A stretch of DNA of 64,000 bases from Butyrivibrio sp. MB2005 (GTDB taxonomy: Bacteria; Bacillota; Clostridia; Lachnospirales; Lachnospiraceae). This document shows positions 33,387 through 42,297 of this stretch, piece after piece (the stretch's first letter is position 1; the number at the start of each line of letters is the position of its first letter). Location of the stretch: assembly GCF_000424285.1 (NCBI RefSeq), contig NZ_KE384158.1, positions 136,979-200,978 of the forward strand, written 5' to 3'. The translations under genes and the position numbers were made by a program. The notes beneath the pieces were generated by a model. That model was given only the letters and a program-made list of their open reading frames with translations, had not been told where the DNA came from and made no database searches.

Positions 33387-34337
33387 TTAGAATAATGCAC
33401 TATCGGGATCAAGCTTACGAACAGCAAGGTTAGCTGCCATAACAAGAATGAATCCGACAATTGACTGATAAACACCGGCTGCTGCTGACATTGTGATGTC
33501 ACCAAGCTCGATAAGTCCTCTGTATACATAGGTATCGATTGTGTTTGTTACCTGTAACAGGGCACCTGAGTTCTGAGGTACCTGGTAGAAAAGACCGAAA
33601 TCTGAATAGAAAATTCTACCGATAGCCATAAGTGTGAGCATTATGATCGTAGGTCTAAGCAAAGGAAGTGTAATGCTCTTTATCTGCTGCCACTTGGTTG
33701 CACCGTCAATAGCTGCTGCCTCATAATAGCTTCTGTCAAATCCAATGATTGTTGAAAGATAAATGATACAGTTGTATCCGATACCCTTCCAGAGATTTAC
33801 AAATACCAGGATGAAAGGCCAATATTGCTTTTCCTGATACCAGCTGATTGGATCTTTACCGAGAAGTCTAAAGATTGAGTTATTTATAAATCCGTTCTCT
33901 GCTGAAAGGAAAGCAAATACCAGGTAGCTGATAATAACCGCTGAAAGCAGATAAGGAAGAAGGATCACTGACTGATATACCTTCTTGATCTTATGCGTAA
34001 GCTCTGAAAGAATTATCGCGATCAAAATTGCAAACACTGTATTGACTATTATGAACACAAGATTGTAACAAATAGTATTTCTGGTAATGATAAATGCATC
34101 CTGTGTTGAAAACAAATATTTAAAATTCTTAAGGCCCGCCCATTTGGAGCCGTAAATTCCGTTTTTAGCTTTGTAATTTTTAAATGCCAATATAATTCCC
34201 GGCATCGGCATATAGTTGTTGATAAACATATAAATAAGGCCCGGGAGTGCCATGATATAGATCGGTATAGAACGCTTTAAAAGTGACTTGCGTTTTGCGG
34301 GTGACAATTTCTGTTTGTACTTTTTCTGCTCTGCCAT
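33387..34337 (-). CDS. lplB: Carbohydrate ABC transporter permease (LplB type)
   Basis: 316 residues with six membrane helices after a basic N-terminus (KKYKQKLSPAKRKSLLKRS). Marks include PGLIYMFINNYMPMPGIILAFKNY near the first helix and the ATPase-contact loop SYYEAAAIDGATKWQQIKSITLPLLRPT. It pairs with the LplC-type subunit. The gene is separated from the solute-binding protein gene by 111 bases that contain a hairpin, so the permeases are probably made at a lower level than the binding protein. The start follows GGAGAAGGGG. Confidence 0.93.
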   Translation of the reverse strand: MAEQKKYKQKLSPAKRKSLLKRSIPIYIMALPGLIYMFINNYMPMPGIILAFKNYKAKNGIYGSKWAGLKNFKYLFSTQDAFIITRNTICYNLVFIIVNTVFAILIAIILSELTHKIKKVYQSVILLPYLLSAVIISYLVFAFLSAENGFINNSIFRLLGKDPISWYQEKQYWPFILVFVNLWKGIGYNCIIYLSTIIGFDRSYYEAAAIDGATKWQQIKSITLPLLRPTIIMLTLMAIGRIFYSDFGLFYQVPQNSGALLQVTNTIDTYVYRGLIELGDITMSAAAGVYQSIVGFILVMAANLAVRKLDPDSALF

Positions 34338-34363
34338 AGCCCCTTCTCCTCTTTTTTTCCATG

Positions 34364-34414
34364 AAAATCGCCATCCCGGATCTCAGAATATTCTTTAATC
34401 CGAGATGGCGTTTT
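34364..34414 (-). terminator. Hairpin between binding-protein and permease genes
   Basis: In minus-strand RNA AAAACGCCATCTCGGAT pairs with ATCCGGGATGGCGATTTT (few mismatches), followed by U-rich sequence. Such hairpins usually let only part of the transcription continue, giving more binding protein than permease. Confidence 0.7.
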
Positions 34415-34448
34415 ATATACTAAATTACCTTCTCAAATTTATTACTTA

Positions 34449-36083
34449 TTACTGAACACCATTTGCTGCTGCCCACTCATCAAGAGCTGCCTGCTTAGCT
34501 GCAATATAATCATCAAGACCTGCTTCCTTAAGTCTGCTCTCAAGTTCAGGAATACCTACTTCAGGATCAAGGAATCCAAGCTCAAGCTGTGACTGATATT
34601 CTGAGTAAACGTTTGCAAGAGCTGTGTACTCTGCTGAGTAATCGCTGTTATCATAGGTGAAGCCCATAGCCTTACTTGCTGTAGCGTTGTCGTTGAAGTC
34701 CTGCATTCTATCCCAGATTGTAAGCTCATTACCTTCCCAGATCTTAGCGATGAACTGGTTGGGCATTTCCCAGTTAACGTTGTTGAAGTACTCTGAACTG
34801 TTTGCATCGATACCATCAGCATATGTGATGTGTCCATCGTCTGTCTCTTTCCACTCTTTTCCTTCTTCACCCCAGCAGATGATTGTTGAAGCTTCGGGAT
34901 CTGAGTAAAGGAGATTGAGAACCTGCATTGCAGCAACCGGATCATCTGTGTTCTGGTTGATGCACCAAGGCATTGTGTTGTATGCACTAGAGCCCTTGAA
35001 ATCAGGACCAAGCTGGAAGATGATCATCTCTTCGCCGCAAAGGTTTGACTCCTGCTGCTTGATGCCGGGCTTTGTAGCTGTCTTGTAAGCCATAAGGCTT
35101 CCGGACTTAACCTGAACTGTTGTAGCTGTTGTCTCTGTGATAGCGTCAGGTGAGATCCATCCTCTCTGGTTCCAGTCATACATTCTTGAGCAGAGCTCTT
35201 TGTACTGATCGCTTGTGAAAAGATCACCAACCTCAAGGCTGTTTACAGGATCAAGAAGTACACCGAATACATCTGAAGGGATATCGATTGCAAGACACTG
35301 GCTCACAACTGAAGAGGTATCCATGTAGAATGTTGTCTTCTCGGGATGAGCCTCGTGAAGCTTACCTAAGATATCCTCAATTGTATCGAAATCAGTATAG
35401 ATACATTCCTCGCCATCCTTGTAAAGAGATGCGTAATCGAAACCGATCTCATCAAGAAGAGCTTTAGGGATTGAAATGCCAAATTTACCGGCTGCATCAT
35501 CCTTCTTTACAGGTGTTCCATATAATGTTCCGCTTACACGGCATCCGTTGATCTCATCCTCTCTGAATGCGCTGAGGATTCCCTGACCATATTTCTGGAT
35601 AAGGTCATCTTCCTCAAGATCAAGTGTGTAACCCTTGTTTACACAAGGCATAAATCCAACTGAAACTGCATTGAACAGGTCAACCTGCTCACCGGATGCA
35701 AGCATAAGGTTCATGTTCTGTGAATATGAAGCTGCATCCATAATCTGAAGCTCAACCTTAACACCGAGCTTCTCCTCTGTGATCTCAGAAAGCTTTGATG
35801 CTACTCTGTCGATACCTGCAGGTGATCCTGCGAAGTTCATGTATGCGATTACAACTGTGGGTGTCTCGCCTGAATCCTTTCTCTCCTGAATAGCTGCATC
35901 TGCTTCAGCACTGTCAGCTGCTTCAGCAGCGCCATCGGACTCAGTAGCCTCTCCTGCTTCATCAGCTGTCTCTTCTACAGCCTCATCAGCACCGGTACTC
36001 TCTGCGGCTCCACCGCCACAACCTGCGAGCATTCCACAAGTCATTACGCCAGTTAAAAGTAAAGCCATTAACCGTCTTTTCAT
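34449..36083 (-). CDS. lplA: Extracellular solute-binding lipoprotein of the LplABC transporter
   Basis: 544 residues. Lipoprotein signal peptide with lipobox LAGCGGG (Cys at about 22), then a long acidic Ala/Glu-rich spacer (to about 65). The binding domain of the family-1/LplA type follows (GETPTVVIAYMNFAGSPAGIDRVASKL, GVKVELQIMDAASYSQNMNLMLASGEQVDLFN). Anchored outside the membrane, it captures an oligosaccharide and delivers it to the permeases. It heads the operon LplA-LplB-LplC and then, across about 400 bp, beta-glucuronidase-GH3-DUF1593. It is divergent from YesMN, the pair likely to control it. The start follows AAAGGGAGG. Confidence 0.93.
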   Translation of the reverse strand: MKRRLMALLLTGVMTCGMLAGCGGGAAESTGADEAVEETADEAGEATESDGAAEAADSAEADAAIQERKDSGETPTVVIAYMNFAGSPAGIDRVASKLSEITEEKLGVKVELQIMDAASYSQNMNLMLASGEQVDLFNAVSVGFMPCVNKGYTLDLEEDDLIQKYGQGILSAFREDEINGCRVSGTLYGTPVKKDDAAGKFGISIPKALLDEIGFDYASLYKDGEECIYTDFDTIEDILGKLHEAHPEKTTFYMDTSSVVSQCLAIDIPSDVFGVLLDPVNSLEVGDLFTSDQYKELCSRMYDWNQRGWISPDAITETTATTVQVKSGSLMAYKTATKPGIKQQESNLCGEEMIIFQLGPDFKGSSAYNTMPWCINQNTDDPVAAMQVLNLLYSDPEASTIICWGEEGKEWKETDDGHITYADGIDANSSEYFNNVNWEMPNQFIAKIWEGNELTIWDRMQDFNDNATASKAMGFTYDNSDYSAEYTALANVYSEYQSQLELGFLDPEVGIPELESRLKEAGLDDYIAAKQAALDEWAAANGVQ

Positions 36084-36229
36084 TAATAGTTACCTCCCTT
36101 TCAATTCCTAAATCTTATAGTGCAAGCCATCCTTCTACACAACTTGCCTTAACCTAATGCAAATTATAGAATATAATGGTTACTACAATGTTGTACTTTT
36201 ATTAGCTGTTTATGTAAATTTCTTAGATT

Positions 36230-38065
36230 ATGAAAAAAGAAAAAAACAATTTGAAAAACTATTCTTTTAGAAAAAGACTATATAGGATTCTCTACCTTCT
36301 TTTCGGGGTAACACTGGCAGGACTGATCGGTTATTCAGCCTTTTTCAGTTACTCCATGCAGCAGCGTACCTATAAGGATGTACGCCAGCTTCTTTCCCTA
36401 TATAATGAAGAAACTTCCAAGGACCTTAAGAGTGTTGACTATTATCTTATGGAGCTTAAAAACTACAGCACAGAAGTTGCCACCACCGCAACACTCGAAA
36501 GCATTGATGGTCATTATAGCAGCATCCTTCGCATCTCTCAGATGTTTGAATTTAATCTGCGGTCCTTTCCCAGTATTAAGGGTATGTACGCATATTTCCC
36601 AAAGAGCAACACCTGGGTCGGGTACAGTAATACCGCTGAATCTCAAAAGACCTTTCAGCCATTTTTAAAAAATCAGTTTCAGAATGAAGAAATACTTGGA
36701 TATATCGAAGATGCCAATGGTCTTAAATGGATTCCATATAATTATGAAAATAAGACCTACCTTGTTAAAACCTTCATGTATGATAACAGTATGATTGGAG
36801 CATGGACTGACCTAAACGCCCTCTCCTCATCGCTTACATCTCTTGATGATATGGAAGCAGTCATTATTTTTACAGACAAGGAAGGTAACGTTATAAGTAT
36901 CGAAAGTCCTTCCTCTGTTGCGAAGGATATGGCAGCTAATCTTGCAGAACAAAAGGACCAGCTAAGGCTTCCATTAAAAAAATCTCTGAATGGATCTTCT
37001 GAGATAACTGTAGACTCCAAAAGATATATGGTGACCACACAGGAGCTTGATTACTGCGACTACTACATAACAGCCATGATACCCATGAAGATAATATCCC
37101 AGTCCGTAAACACCTTCTGGCGCTATGCTCTTTTGTTCATGATCCTCATTCTTATCGTGTTTGGAATAGTGGTCTATTTCTTTAATAAGCTTGTAGGCGG
37201 AACCATGAAAATGCTTACATCCATGAACAACGCTATTATGTCAGGGGATATGGATCACAGAATAGATGTAACGGATGAAAGATGTGATGAGGTCCTTGAG
37301 GTTGCAACTACCTACAACAGTATGGTGGACCATATACAAAAGCTTAAGCTCGATGTTTATGAAGAACGAATTCATAAGAAAAACTTCCAGCTGTTTTTCC
37401 TCAAATCGCAAGTTGCTCCTCACTTCCTTATAAACTGCCTCAATATGATCACTTATCTGGCAGACGGCACTAAGGAAAATACAGCTATTCTCCGCAGGAT
37501 GATCGAGACTCTTTCCAAACATCTGCGATACACCCTCAGCACATCAGAGCATGTACCTCTCTCTAAAGAGCTTGAATATCTTGATAATTATGTGGAGCTT
37601 ACCAAGATACGCTTTCCGGGTTGTATAACCTATGAAAAGGATATCGACGAAATGGCACCAAGCGCTGAAGTTTTCCCTTTAATTCTCATTATGTTCATGG
37701 AGAATACCTTCAAATTCAATCTTATTATGGGAGAAGAACTTATCGTAAAAGTAAGTGCAAATGTCTACCTTAAAAATGATGAAAAAAGACTTCACATATC
37801 CCATATAGACTCAGGAGAAGGCTTCTCTGAGGAGTTCTTAGAGCAGTTCAACAATGACCAATACATACTTATTGCTGACAAAGATGGAAATCATGTAGGT
37901 ATAAAAAATGTTGTATCAAGACTCAGACTCTATTATGATGAGTCTGCTGTGATGAAGCTCTCAAATGAACCGGGCATGGGTGCCCGCATTGACCTGGACA
38001 TTCCTTATGTGGAATATCAGAAGCAAAAAGATGAAAAGACTACAATGAAAGGAATTATATCCTGA
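36230..38065 (+). CDS. yesM: Sensor histidine kinase of the YesM family
   Basis: 611 residues. Membrane helices at about 17-40 and 296-318 enclose an extracellular dCache-like sensor of some 255 residues. Then come a HAMP domain (FFNKLVGGTMKMLTSMNNAI), the His-kinase box with the phosphate-accepting His in SQVAPHFLINCLNMITYL, and a degenerate ATPase domain (MFMENTFKF as N box, SGEGFSEEFL as G1, VGIKNVVSRLRLYY, EPGMGARIDLDIPY). The N box deviates from the usual VENAIKHG. It senses a sugar, alone or with the binding protein. No clear ribosome site precedes its ATG. It is divergent from the transporter and followed by its regulator gene. Confidence 0.92.
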   Translation: MKKEKNNLKNYSFRKRLYRILYLLFGVTLAGLIGYSAFFSYSMQQRTYKDVRQLLSLYNEETSKDLKSVDYYLMELKNYSTEVATTATLESIDGHYSSILRISQMFEFNLRSFPSIKGMYAYFPKSNTWVGYSNTAESQKTFQPFLKNQFQNEEILGYIEDANGLKWIPYNYENKTYLVKTFMYDNSMIGAWTDLNALSSSLTSLDDMEAVIIFTDKEGNVISIESPSSVAKDMAANLAEQKDQLRLPLKKSLNGSSEITVDSKRYMVTTQELDYCDYYITAMIPMKIISQSVNTFWRYALLFMILILIVFGIVVYFFNKLVGGTMKMLTSMNNAIMSGDMDHRIDVTDERCDEVLEVATTYNSMVDHIQKLKLDVYEERIHKKNFQLFFLKSQVAPHFLINCLNMITYLADGTKENTAILRRMIETLSKHLRYTLSTSEHVPLSKELEYLDNYVELTKIRFPGCITYEKDIDEMAPSAEVFPLILIMFMENTFKFNLIMGEELIVKVSANVYLKNDEKRLHISHIDSGEGFSEEFLEQFNNDQYILIADKDGNHVGIKNVVSRLRLYYDESAVMKLSNEPGMGARIDLDIPYVEYQKQKDEKTTMKGIIS

Positions 38066-38083
38066 TTATTACCGGAGGACTAA

Positions 38084-39649
38084 ATGACATTACTTATAGT
38101 TGATGATGAATTTTACTTAGTGCAGGGTGTAAAAAACGCCATCGATTTCGAAGCACTTGGAATAGACGAGATATATACAGCCTACAGCGCAGATCAGGCA
38201 AGAGCTGTTTATGAAGAACATACCGTGGACATACTGCTTTCAGATGTAGAGATGCCAAGAGAAAACGGTCTCTCACTGATTAAGTGGGTAAAAGATAACG
38301 GCTATGAATCCATTAACATTCTTCTGACAGGTCATGCCAATTTTAACTACGCAAGAGAAGGAATCTCTCTTCAGATTCTTGATTATATCCTCAAGCCTGT
38401 TGAGGAAAACAGCCTTCGTGAAGTTATGAAAAGAGCTGTTAATAAGGTAAAAGAAAACCAGCAACAAAAAACTGAACGCTTGCAGACTGCAAAGCAGGAA
38501 TTATGGAGATGTCTATATAACGGAACGATTCCCGCCGATCAGGATTCCATTTCAAACTTCATGGCAATGAACTCCATCCCTGAAGAAATGGCAGAGATAT
38601 TCTATTACTACGCTTACCTTCGCGCTGAATCTATTGATGAAGTTTTCAGTGCCAATGCTGTTCTGTCCGCCCTGGAGGATCAGTTTAACTCCTGCATCTA
38701 TGTTACAGCCGTTGATAAAAATCGCTTCATGATAAATATAAGCTTAAGTGACTACGCGGATGTTGACAGCGAGATTGAAAAGAAAATATATACCTGCTTT
38801 ACAAATACAATGGACAAGCTGCAAAGGGAGAATAACAGTTTCAGATTCGTATTCTATCTGTTCTCCGGAGCACCGCTTTCAGCAGCGCCCTATGCCTTTG
38901 AGCTCCTTGAGCACTACTCCAAAAACATACTTACATCAGAGAACAAGGTAATCTCCATTGCAAATGTGCCAATGGATTCCATATCTGCCAAAACCGCATC
39001 GGACTCAGAGCAGATTGACATTGCAAAATGGGAAGAGCTTCTCTCCATGAACAGAGCTGATGACATACTTCTGGACATCAGGGGTCTTCTTATGAAAACA
39101 GACTCAACCTTTTCTGCAGGACTCCTAAGGTCAATTTACTACGGTCTTATGTCAGCAGTCTTTACCGTGCTTGTCCAGAAAAACTGCTCCCCTATGAATG
39201 TATCATCACAGATGACTCACGCCACTGACCCCCGCACCATCACCACCTCTGCCGAGGGACTTCTTCAGTGGGCCAACTCTCTTCTTCGCAGCGCCTCTGA
39301 CCTTCTAACGAGTCAAAGTCCTGAGGAGAATGTTGTAGAACAGGTTAAGCTTTTCATAAAAGATCATATCGACGATACCGATCTTTCAAGAACCACCATA
39401 GCTGAAGCTGTTCATATTTCTCCTGACTACCTCTCCTATGTTTTCCATAAGGAATCAGGTGAAGTATTATCCTCTTACATAAATGGTGAGAGAATCGCAA
39501 TAGCAAAGAAGCTACTGTTAAACACAGCAGCTTCTTCACAGGAAATAGCCGACAAGACCGGCTTTTCAAACGTATCATATTTTAGTAAGCAGTTTAAGAA
39601 AACAACAGGGCTTACTCCCAATGCTTATCGGTCAGAGCACAAGAAATAA
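38084..39649 (+). CDS. yesN: Response regulator of the YesN (AraC output) family
   Basis: 521 residues. The receiver domain (LLIVDDEFYLVQGVKNAIDFEALGI, DILLSDVEMPRENG with the acceptor Asp, LLTGHANFNYAREGISLQILDYILKPVEE) covers 1-125. A long middle part has no named motif. The C-terminus has two AraC helix-turn-helix units (IAEAVHISPDYLSYVFHKESG and IADKTGFSNVSYFSKQFKKTTGLTPNAYR). It would activate sugar-use genes such as the LplABC operon once phosphorylated by YesM (18 bases apart, GGAGGA site). Its last 25 bases overlap the convergent rhamnosidase gene. Confidence 0.93.
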   Translation: MTLLIVDDEFYLVQGVKNAIDFEALGIDEIYTAYSADQARAVYEEHTVDILLSDVEMPRENGLSLIKWVKDNGYESINILLTGHANFNYAREGISLQILDYILKPVEENSLREVMKRAVNKVKENQQQKTERLQTAKQELWRCLYNGTIPADQDSISNFMAMNSIPEEMAEIFYYYAYLRAESIDEVFSANAVLSALEDQFNSCIYVTAVDKNRFMINISLSDYADVDSEIEKKIYTCFTNTMDKLQRENNSFRFVFYLFSGAPLSAAPYAFELLEHYSKNILTSENKVISIANVPMDSISAKTASDSEQIDIAKWEELLSMNRADDILLDIRGLLMKTDSTFSAGLLRSIYYGLMSAVFTVLVQKNCSPMNVSSQMTHATDPRTITTSAEGLLQWANSLLRSASDLLTSQSPEENVVEQVKLFIKDHIDDTDLSRTTIAEAVHISPDYLSYVFHKESGEVLSSYINGERIAIAKKLLLNTAASSQEIADKTGFSNVSYFSKQFKKTTGLTPNAYRSEHKK

Positions 39650-42279
39650 GTGATGTCTCCCACGATACCGCTGGGAGAAACAGCCTTGATATCAGGGCCA
39701 AAGAATCCTCTTCCGCCTGTCATTTTATGTACCATTCGCTCAAGAGTAGTTCTTACTTCTATTCTGAGGGTATTTGTACCGTCATTAACAAGACCGCCAA
39801 TCTCATATACATAGGGCGGACAGAGTGCAGATCCTGCAAATTCATCGTTCACCCAGACTTCAGCAGCTTCAAATGCATCTTCAAGGTGCAGATATGCTGC
39901 TTCTTTTTTGCCTTCAAAGCTTGTCTCATATCTTACTATTCCCGAAAAATCAGGATGTATTTCAAGAACATTCCTAAGCTCTGATGCAGTAATCTCATCC
40001 TTAAAGTCAGGATAATCCTCGTTGGTTGTAAAGGACACTTTGAAAGGTCCCTCTATCTTAATTCCATTTTCGTTAACTTCAGGAAGAGTTATGGTTTTTG
40101 CCTCAAACTCCGCATTATCCTCAGGAACCACTATTATCGCCATCTCGTAGGGATGCAGTGTAAGATTTACTTCTCCCTTGTTGTGACTTGTGGTTAGTAT
40201 CCTGTTCTTAAATGCATCATACTGATAAGGTGTTCCTGATACAGGAAGCTTAACCTTTCCATCAAAGGTCTCACAGATATTCTCATTGGAAATAAGATAA
40301 ATCTTATCGCCGTTCTTTTCGTAGTTATATATTCTAAGATCCTTGAAAGGATCAGATGTAACAGCTGCATTTTCTGTAAGATTTTTAGCTGCTATAGCAG
40401 CAACTTCTGTGAGATCGCATACTTTTTCGCCTTCTGGTCCAAAGCCTGCGAATACTACATCAAGGTCAGTATCTTTTGCCTTTTTGACAAATGCCAAAAG
40501 ATCTTCAGGAACAAATTCCATTCCCGGAATTATCAGTGTCTTAAACAGATGTCCGTTTATTAAAAGGCCTTCCTTTTTAAACTCCGGCTTATACTCTCCG
40601 CCAAAAACAAGGGCATCCACGGGAATAATGTCAAAATCGATCTGAGCTTCATCAAGCTTTCTAGCCACTTTTGCGCAGTCCATGTATTTCATTCCGGACC
40701 ATTCAGCCTCAGCATGATATAAAACCGCTGTTTCAGTAAGATGCTTTCCACCTGAAATAAGGTGAGCCACCCTGTTAAGGTAAAGCATAAGCTCTCCAAA
40801 GGGCTTATATAAAGGATTCTTGCCATGGGCATAAAAATGCGGCGGACAGTCAAAATCAGGGAAATCCTTGGGGCTGAATGCATGAGGTACAAAGTGGTTC
40901 ACACCTCTTACAAGGAAATGGTCAAGCTCATATTTCATGAGTCTTGTTCCTTCTTCCCAGCCGTAAGCTCCGAATATCTCGCACATGGTATCACCATGCT
41001 TTTTCTCATCAAGATCAGCTAAGGATGTTCCAAGTCTTCCAAGAACGTGATGATAGAACTCTCCGTCAGCGCCAAGGCCCATAAGTCCCTTATGGCTTAT
41101 ATCCGCACCACCTTCAGTAACCTGACCTCCGATATCATCAATACCAGCAAAGTCCTGTCCCCAAAGTGAACGGAAATAGTGTCCCTGTGATGAACCGAGC
41201 TTAGTGCTGTTATCGTTATCTTCAACTATGTGACCGATATACTTAACTCCATGCTCTCTGCACCACTGTCCTATCTGCCCGCCAAAATTCCGGCTGCACA
41301 GCTTTGTAACTATATCCATAAAGCCTGTACGGATATCTGCAGTGAATTCATCACTTCCAACAGGCATCCAAAGCGCGGGGATAAGCTTTCTGTAATCAGC
41401 TCCAAACCTCTCTGTCATCTCCCCGGGCATCTCCTCACTCCAGGGAAGAGGCATATTCATGTTACCTATTGCAGCGTCACTTCCGTTATAACCTGCCACA
41501 TTACCGATTTCAGGCTCATCTGAGAAAAAGCCAAGAATAGTTTTGCCAAACTCATCCTTATAGTGAGCATAATGAGGCTCATAACAGGCATCGATCTGAA
41601 TCCGGCAGGACTTTTTGCTGAGGAAATTAACATAGCCCCCTCTTCCGCCGCCGTTTCTTGTGGCATAGATTATAAAAATACGCCATACACCTGCAGGCAC
41701 ATCAAAACTAAGCATGCCATCCTTTACTTCATCGGTAAGATCGATAAGGCTGTCATCTAAGTGATAAATGTCATCCTCTTTGCCATCAACCCTTGATGCG
41801 ATCACAGCAAAAAGTTCATCATCATCGAACTTTCTTTTCTCACCGCCGCCAAAGGGGCTTGCAGGTGCAAATGGACTGTCGTAGTGACGAGCAGCCGTTG
41901 CAATATCAATCGTAACCTGCTTCTTTGGTCCTGCCGCATCAACGCAGGCATATTCAAGGAACTGTTTACAAAGCTCCGGATCGGCATCTGCCATTTTTCC
42001 TGCTGCCTGTCCGCTGGGAAAATGAGCATCATCCAAAATCCACAGCTTCATATCAAGCTTTTTAGCTTCATCCATAATGATATCAACATCATGGAACCAG
42101 CCATCTCCTGCATAATCAGGATGGGGCCTTGCTTCAAGGCACATCTCCTTAATGTTGGCATCATGTATTACATTTACATATTTTCTAAGCACAGCCTCAT
42201 CTTCGCCATGCTGCCAGAAAAACGGCAACACATAGTTGCCATTCTCCCCTTTTATACATTCAAGTACTGCTGAACTCAT
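39625..42279 (-). CDS. GH106-like alpha-L-rhamnosidase
   Basis: 884 residues, no signal peptide. The N-terminus LPFFWQHGEDEAVLRKYVNVIHDANIKEMCLEARPHPDYAG is typical of the large glycosyl hydrolase group that includes GH106, with LDDAHFPSGQAAG, ILGFFSDEPEIG (acidic pair) and YIGHIVEDNDNSTKLGSSQGHYFRS in the barrel. The C-terminal third is beta-sandwich (ASELRNVLEIHPDFSGIVRYETSF, EAAEVWVNDEFAGSALCPPYVYEI). GH106 enzymes remove rhamnose from rhamnogalacturonans or glycosides with Ca2+. It follows the GH78 gene by 18 bases, so the pair attacks rhamnosides together. The exact family number needs a profile search. Confidence 0.72.
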   Translation of the reverse strand: MSSAVLECIKGENGNYVLPFFWQHGEDEAVLRKYVNVIHDANIKEMCLEARPHPDYAGDGWFHDVDIIMDEAKKLDMKLWILDDAHFPSGQAAGKMADADPELCKQFLEYACVDAAGPKKQVTIDIATAARHYDSPFAPASPFGGGEKRKFDDDELFAVIASRVDGKEDDIYHLDDSLIDLTDEVKDGMLSFDVPAGVWRIFIIYATRNGGGRGGYVNFLSKKSCRIQIDACYEPHYAHYKDEFGKTILGFFSDEPEIGNVAGYNGSDAAIGNMNMPLPWSEEMPGEMTERFGADYRKLIPALWMPVGSDEFTADIRTGFMDIVTKLCSRNFGGQIGQWCREHGVKYIGHIVEDNDNSTKLGSSQGHYFRSLWGQDFAGIDDIGGQVTEGGADISHKGLMGLGADGEFYHHVLGRLGTSLADLDEKKHGDTMCEIFGAYGWEEGTRLMKYELDHFLVRGVNHFVPHAFSPKDFPDFDCPPHFYAHGKNPLYKPFGELMLYLNRVAHLISGGKHLTETAVLYHAEAEWSGMKYMDCAKVARKLDEAQIDFDIIPVDALVFGGEYKPEFKKEGLLINGHLFKTLIIPGMEFVPEDLLAFVKKAKDTDLDVVFAGFGPEGEKVCDLTEVAAIAAKNLTENAAVTSDPFKDLRIYNYEKNGDKIYLISNENICETFDGKVKLPVSGTPYQYDAFKNRILTTSHNKGEVNLTLHPYEMAIIVVPEDNAEFEAKTITLPEVNENGIKIEGPFKVSFTTNEDYPDFKDEITASELRNVLEIHPDFSGIVRYETSFEGKKEAAYLHLEDAFEAAEVWVNDEFAGSALCPPYVYEIGGLVNDGTNTLRIEVRTTLERMVHKMTGGRGFFGPDIKAVSPSGIVGDITYFLCSDR

Positions 42280-42297
42280 TTCGAAATAACTCCCATC

